Position numbers and translations under genes: made by a program | In this document: one piece after another, positions 63,431 through 64,000 of the stretch | Position numbering within the stretch: position 1 is the first letter of the stretch | How the letters are laid out: every line of letters starts with the position of its first letter | The notes under the pieces: model-generated | The model's input: only the letters and a program-made list of their open reading frames with translations | The model's database searches: none | What the model was told of the DNA's origin: nothing | Source: Arenibacter catalasegens | Lineage (GTDB): Bacteria > Bacteroidota > Bacteroidia > Flavobacteriales > Flavobacteriaceae | Reading direction: 5' to 3' | Assembly (NCBI RefSeq): GCF_002909235.1 | Contig: NZ_PHQQ01000011.1 | Location: 1 to 64,000 of the forward strand | DNA length: 64,000 nucleotides

Positions 63431-64000
63431 ATGAAACCGATTGGATCCAGTATAATTCGCCAACTATTTATTATTTTACTTATCCTACTGCTGGGAGGTT
63501 TAATATTCCAAGCAATACTACCCTATTTTACCGGAATTTTGGGAGCTATAACTATTTATGTCCTTTTACGGGGGCCTATGGCAAAACTTGTTACAAGGGG
63601 GTGGCATCCAGACTTGGCAGCTGCCGTATTGTTGGTGGTTTCCTTTGTGTGTATTTTGTTGCCCGTTTCCGGGATCATTGTAATGCTCGGCTCAAAAATA
63701 AGCAATGCCGTACAAAATTCCGAGAAGGTAATTTCGGCTTTGAAATCACAGTTGGGTAAATGGGAAAATCAACTTGGATATGATTTAACGTCCGAAATAG
63801 ATGCGGGCGCTATCTCTACCTGGCTATCCAAAAGCCTACAGGGTTTTGCTGGAGGTACCTTCACCATGTTCATAGCTATAGGAATCATGTATTTCATGCT
63901 TTATTATATGTTGACGAATCGGCGTGAATTACGTGAATCCTTGTTCAAGTATATTCCTATAGGCAAGGGAAATCTAAAAATAATAGGAGAGGAAGTAAGG
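63431..64000 (+). CDS. AI-2E family transporter (partial, cut by right edge)
   Basis: 190 aa visible. ATG at 63431. Two TM helices in the first 60 residues (FIILLILLLGGLIFQAILPY and ILGAITIYVLLRGPM), then LAAAVLLVVSFVCILLPVSG and a cytosolic/periplasmic segment with the SLQGFAGGTFTMFIAIGIMY helix. This layout is that of AI-2E family (TqsA/YdiK-like) exporters. The C-terminus lies outside the window. Confidence 0.8.
   Translation, partial: MKPIGSSIIRQLFIILLILLLGGLIFQAILPYFTGILGAITIYVLLRGPMAKLVTRGWHPDLAAAVLLVVSFVCILLPVSGIIVMLGSKISNAVQNSEKVISALKSQLGKWENQLGYDLTSEIDAGAISTWLSKSLQGFAGGTFTMFIAIGIMYFMLYYMLTNRRELRESLFKYIPIGKGNLKIIGEEVR

Overview
The window is chromosomal DNA of a Bacteroidota member, most likely a marine Flavobacteriaceae species. 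The evidence is low GC, near absence of Shine-Dalgarno sequences, a Bacteroidetes-type promoter (TTG, 19 bases, TAnnTTTG) in front of the mercury-type operon, many lipoproteins with SC lipoboxes, a GH105 hydrolase and a pectate-lyase-like beta-helix protein. There are no rRNA or tRNA genes and no CRISPR array.

Layout. (1) 1-7200 is an integrated mobile region. It has an IS21-like end at the left edge, a small operon with a mini HUH endonuclease and a helix-turn-helix protein, a leftward run of HEPN-type genes (AbiV with a small membrane protein, DUF5677, DUF4145) separated by cassette-like spacers, and two serine recombinases (209 and 541 aa). (2) 7400-31300 is mostly ordinary chromosome on the minus strand: metallophosphoesterase, DoxX, SLC12-type permease, amidohydrolases, VOC proteins, GH105, Gfo/Idh/MocA, DJ-1 and others. 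Two metal-related units stand out: a 37-aa, 14-cysteine metallothionein-like peptide in front of a SigZ-type sigma factor, and a mercury-type operon (ArsR, MerTP fusion, flavoprotein disulfide reductase, GDCCVxC protein). (3) 27962-37821 holds a YncE/phosphatase fusion, a cupin, two tandem-domain universal stress proteins with a decayed third copy, a CPA2 antiporter and an APC permease. (4) 38001-41515 holds a GNAT, a RibD-type reductase, a decayed alpha/beta hydrolase and a beta-helix protein. (5) 41718-44315 is a complete IS21-family element, inserted 46 bp upstream of an efflux operon.

(6) 44362-53731 is an efflux and response cluster: TolC, membrane fusion lipoprotein, FtsX-type permease, ABC ATPase, an orphan Pycsar-type membrane protein, then alcohol dehydrogenase, DUF2147, an outer-membrane barrel and a LytS/LytTR two-component pair. 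A 13-bp direct repeat with a 20-bp period upstream of the dehydrogenase looks like a LytTR operator. The tolC and dehydrogenase promoters share a 28-bp block, and the similarity stops at the IS junction, so the IS may have cut the efflux operon from its operator.

(7) 53732-61763 is a mobilizable accessory region with no integrase in view: HTH protein, MobC, MobA-type relaxase, coiled-coil membrane protein, the AbiEi/AbiEii toxin-antitoxin pair and a HipB/HipA pair. (8) 62172-64000 returns to ordinary genes: DUF302, an lmo0937-like peptide and an AI-2E family transporter cut by the right edge.
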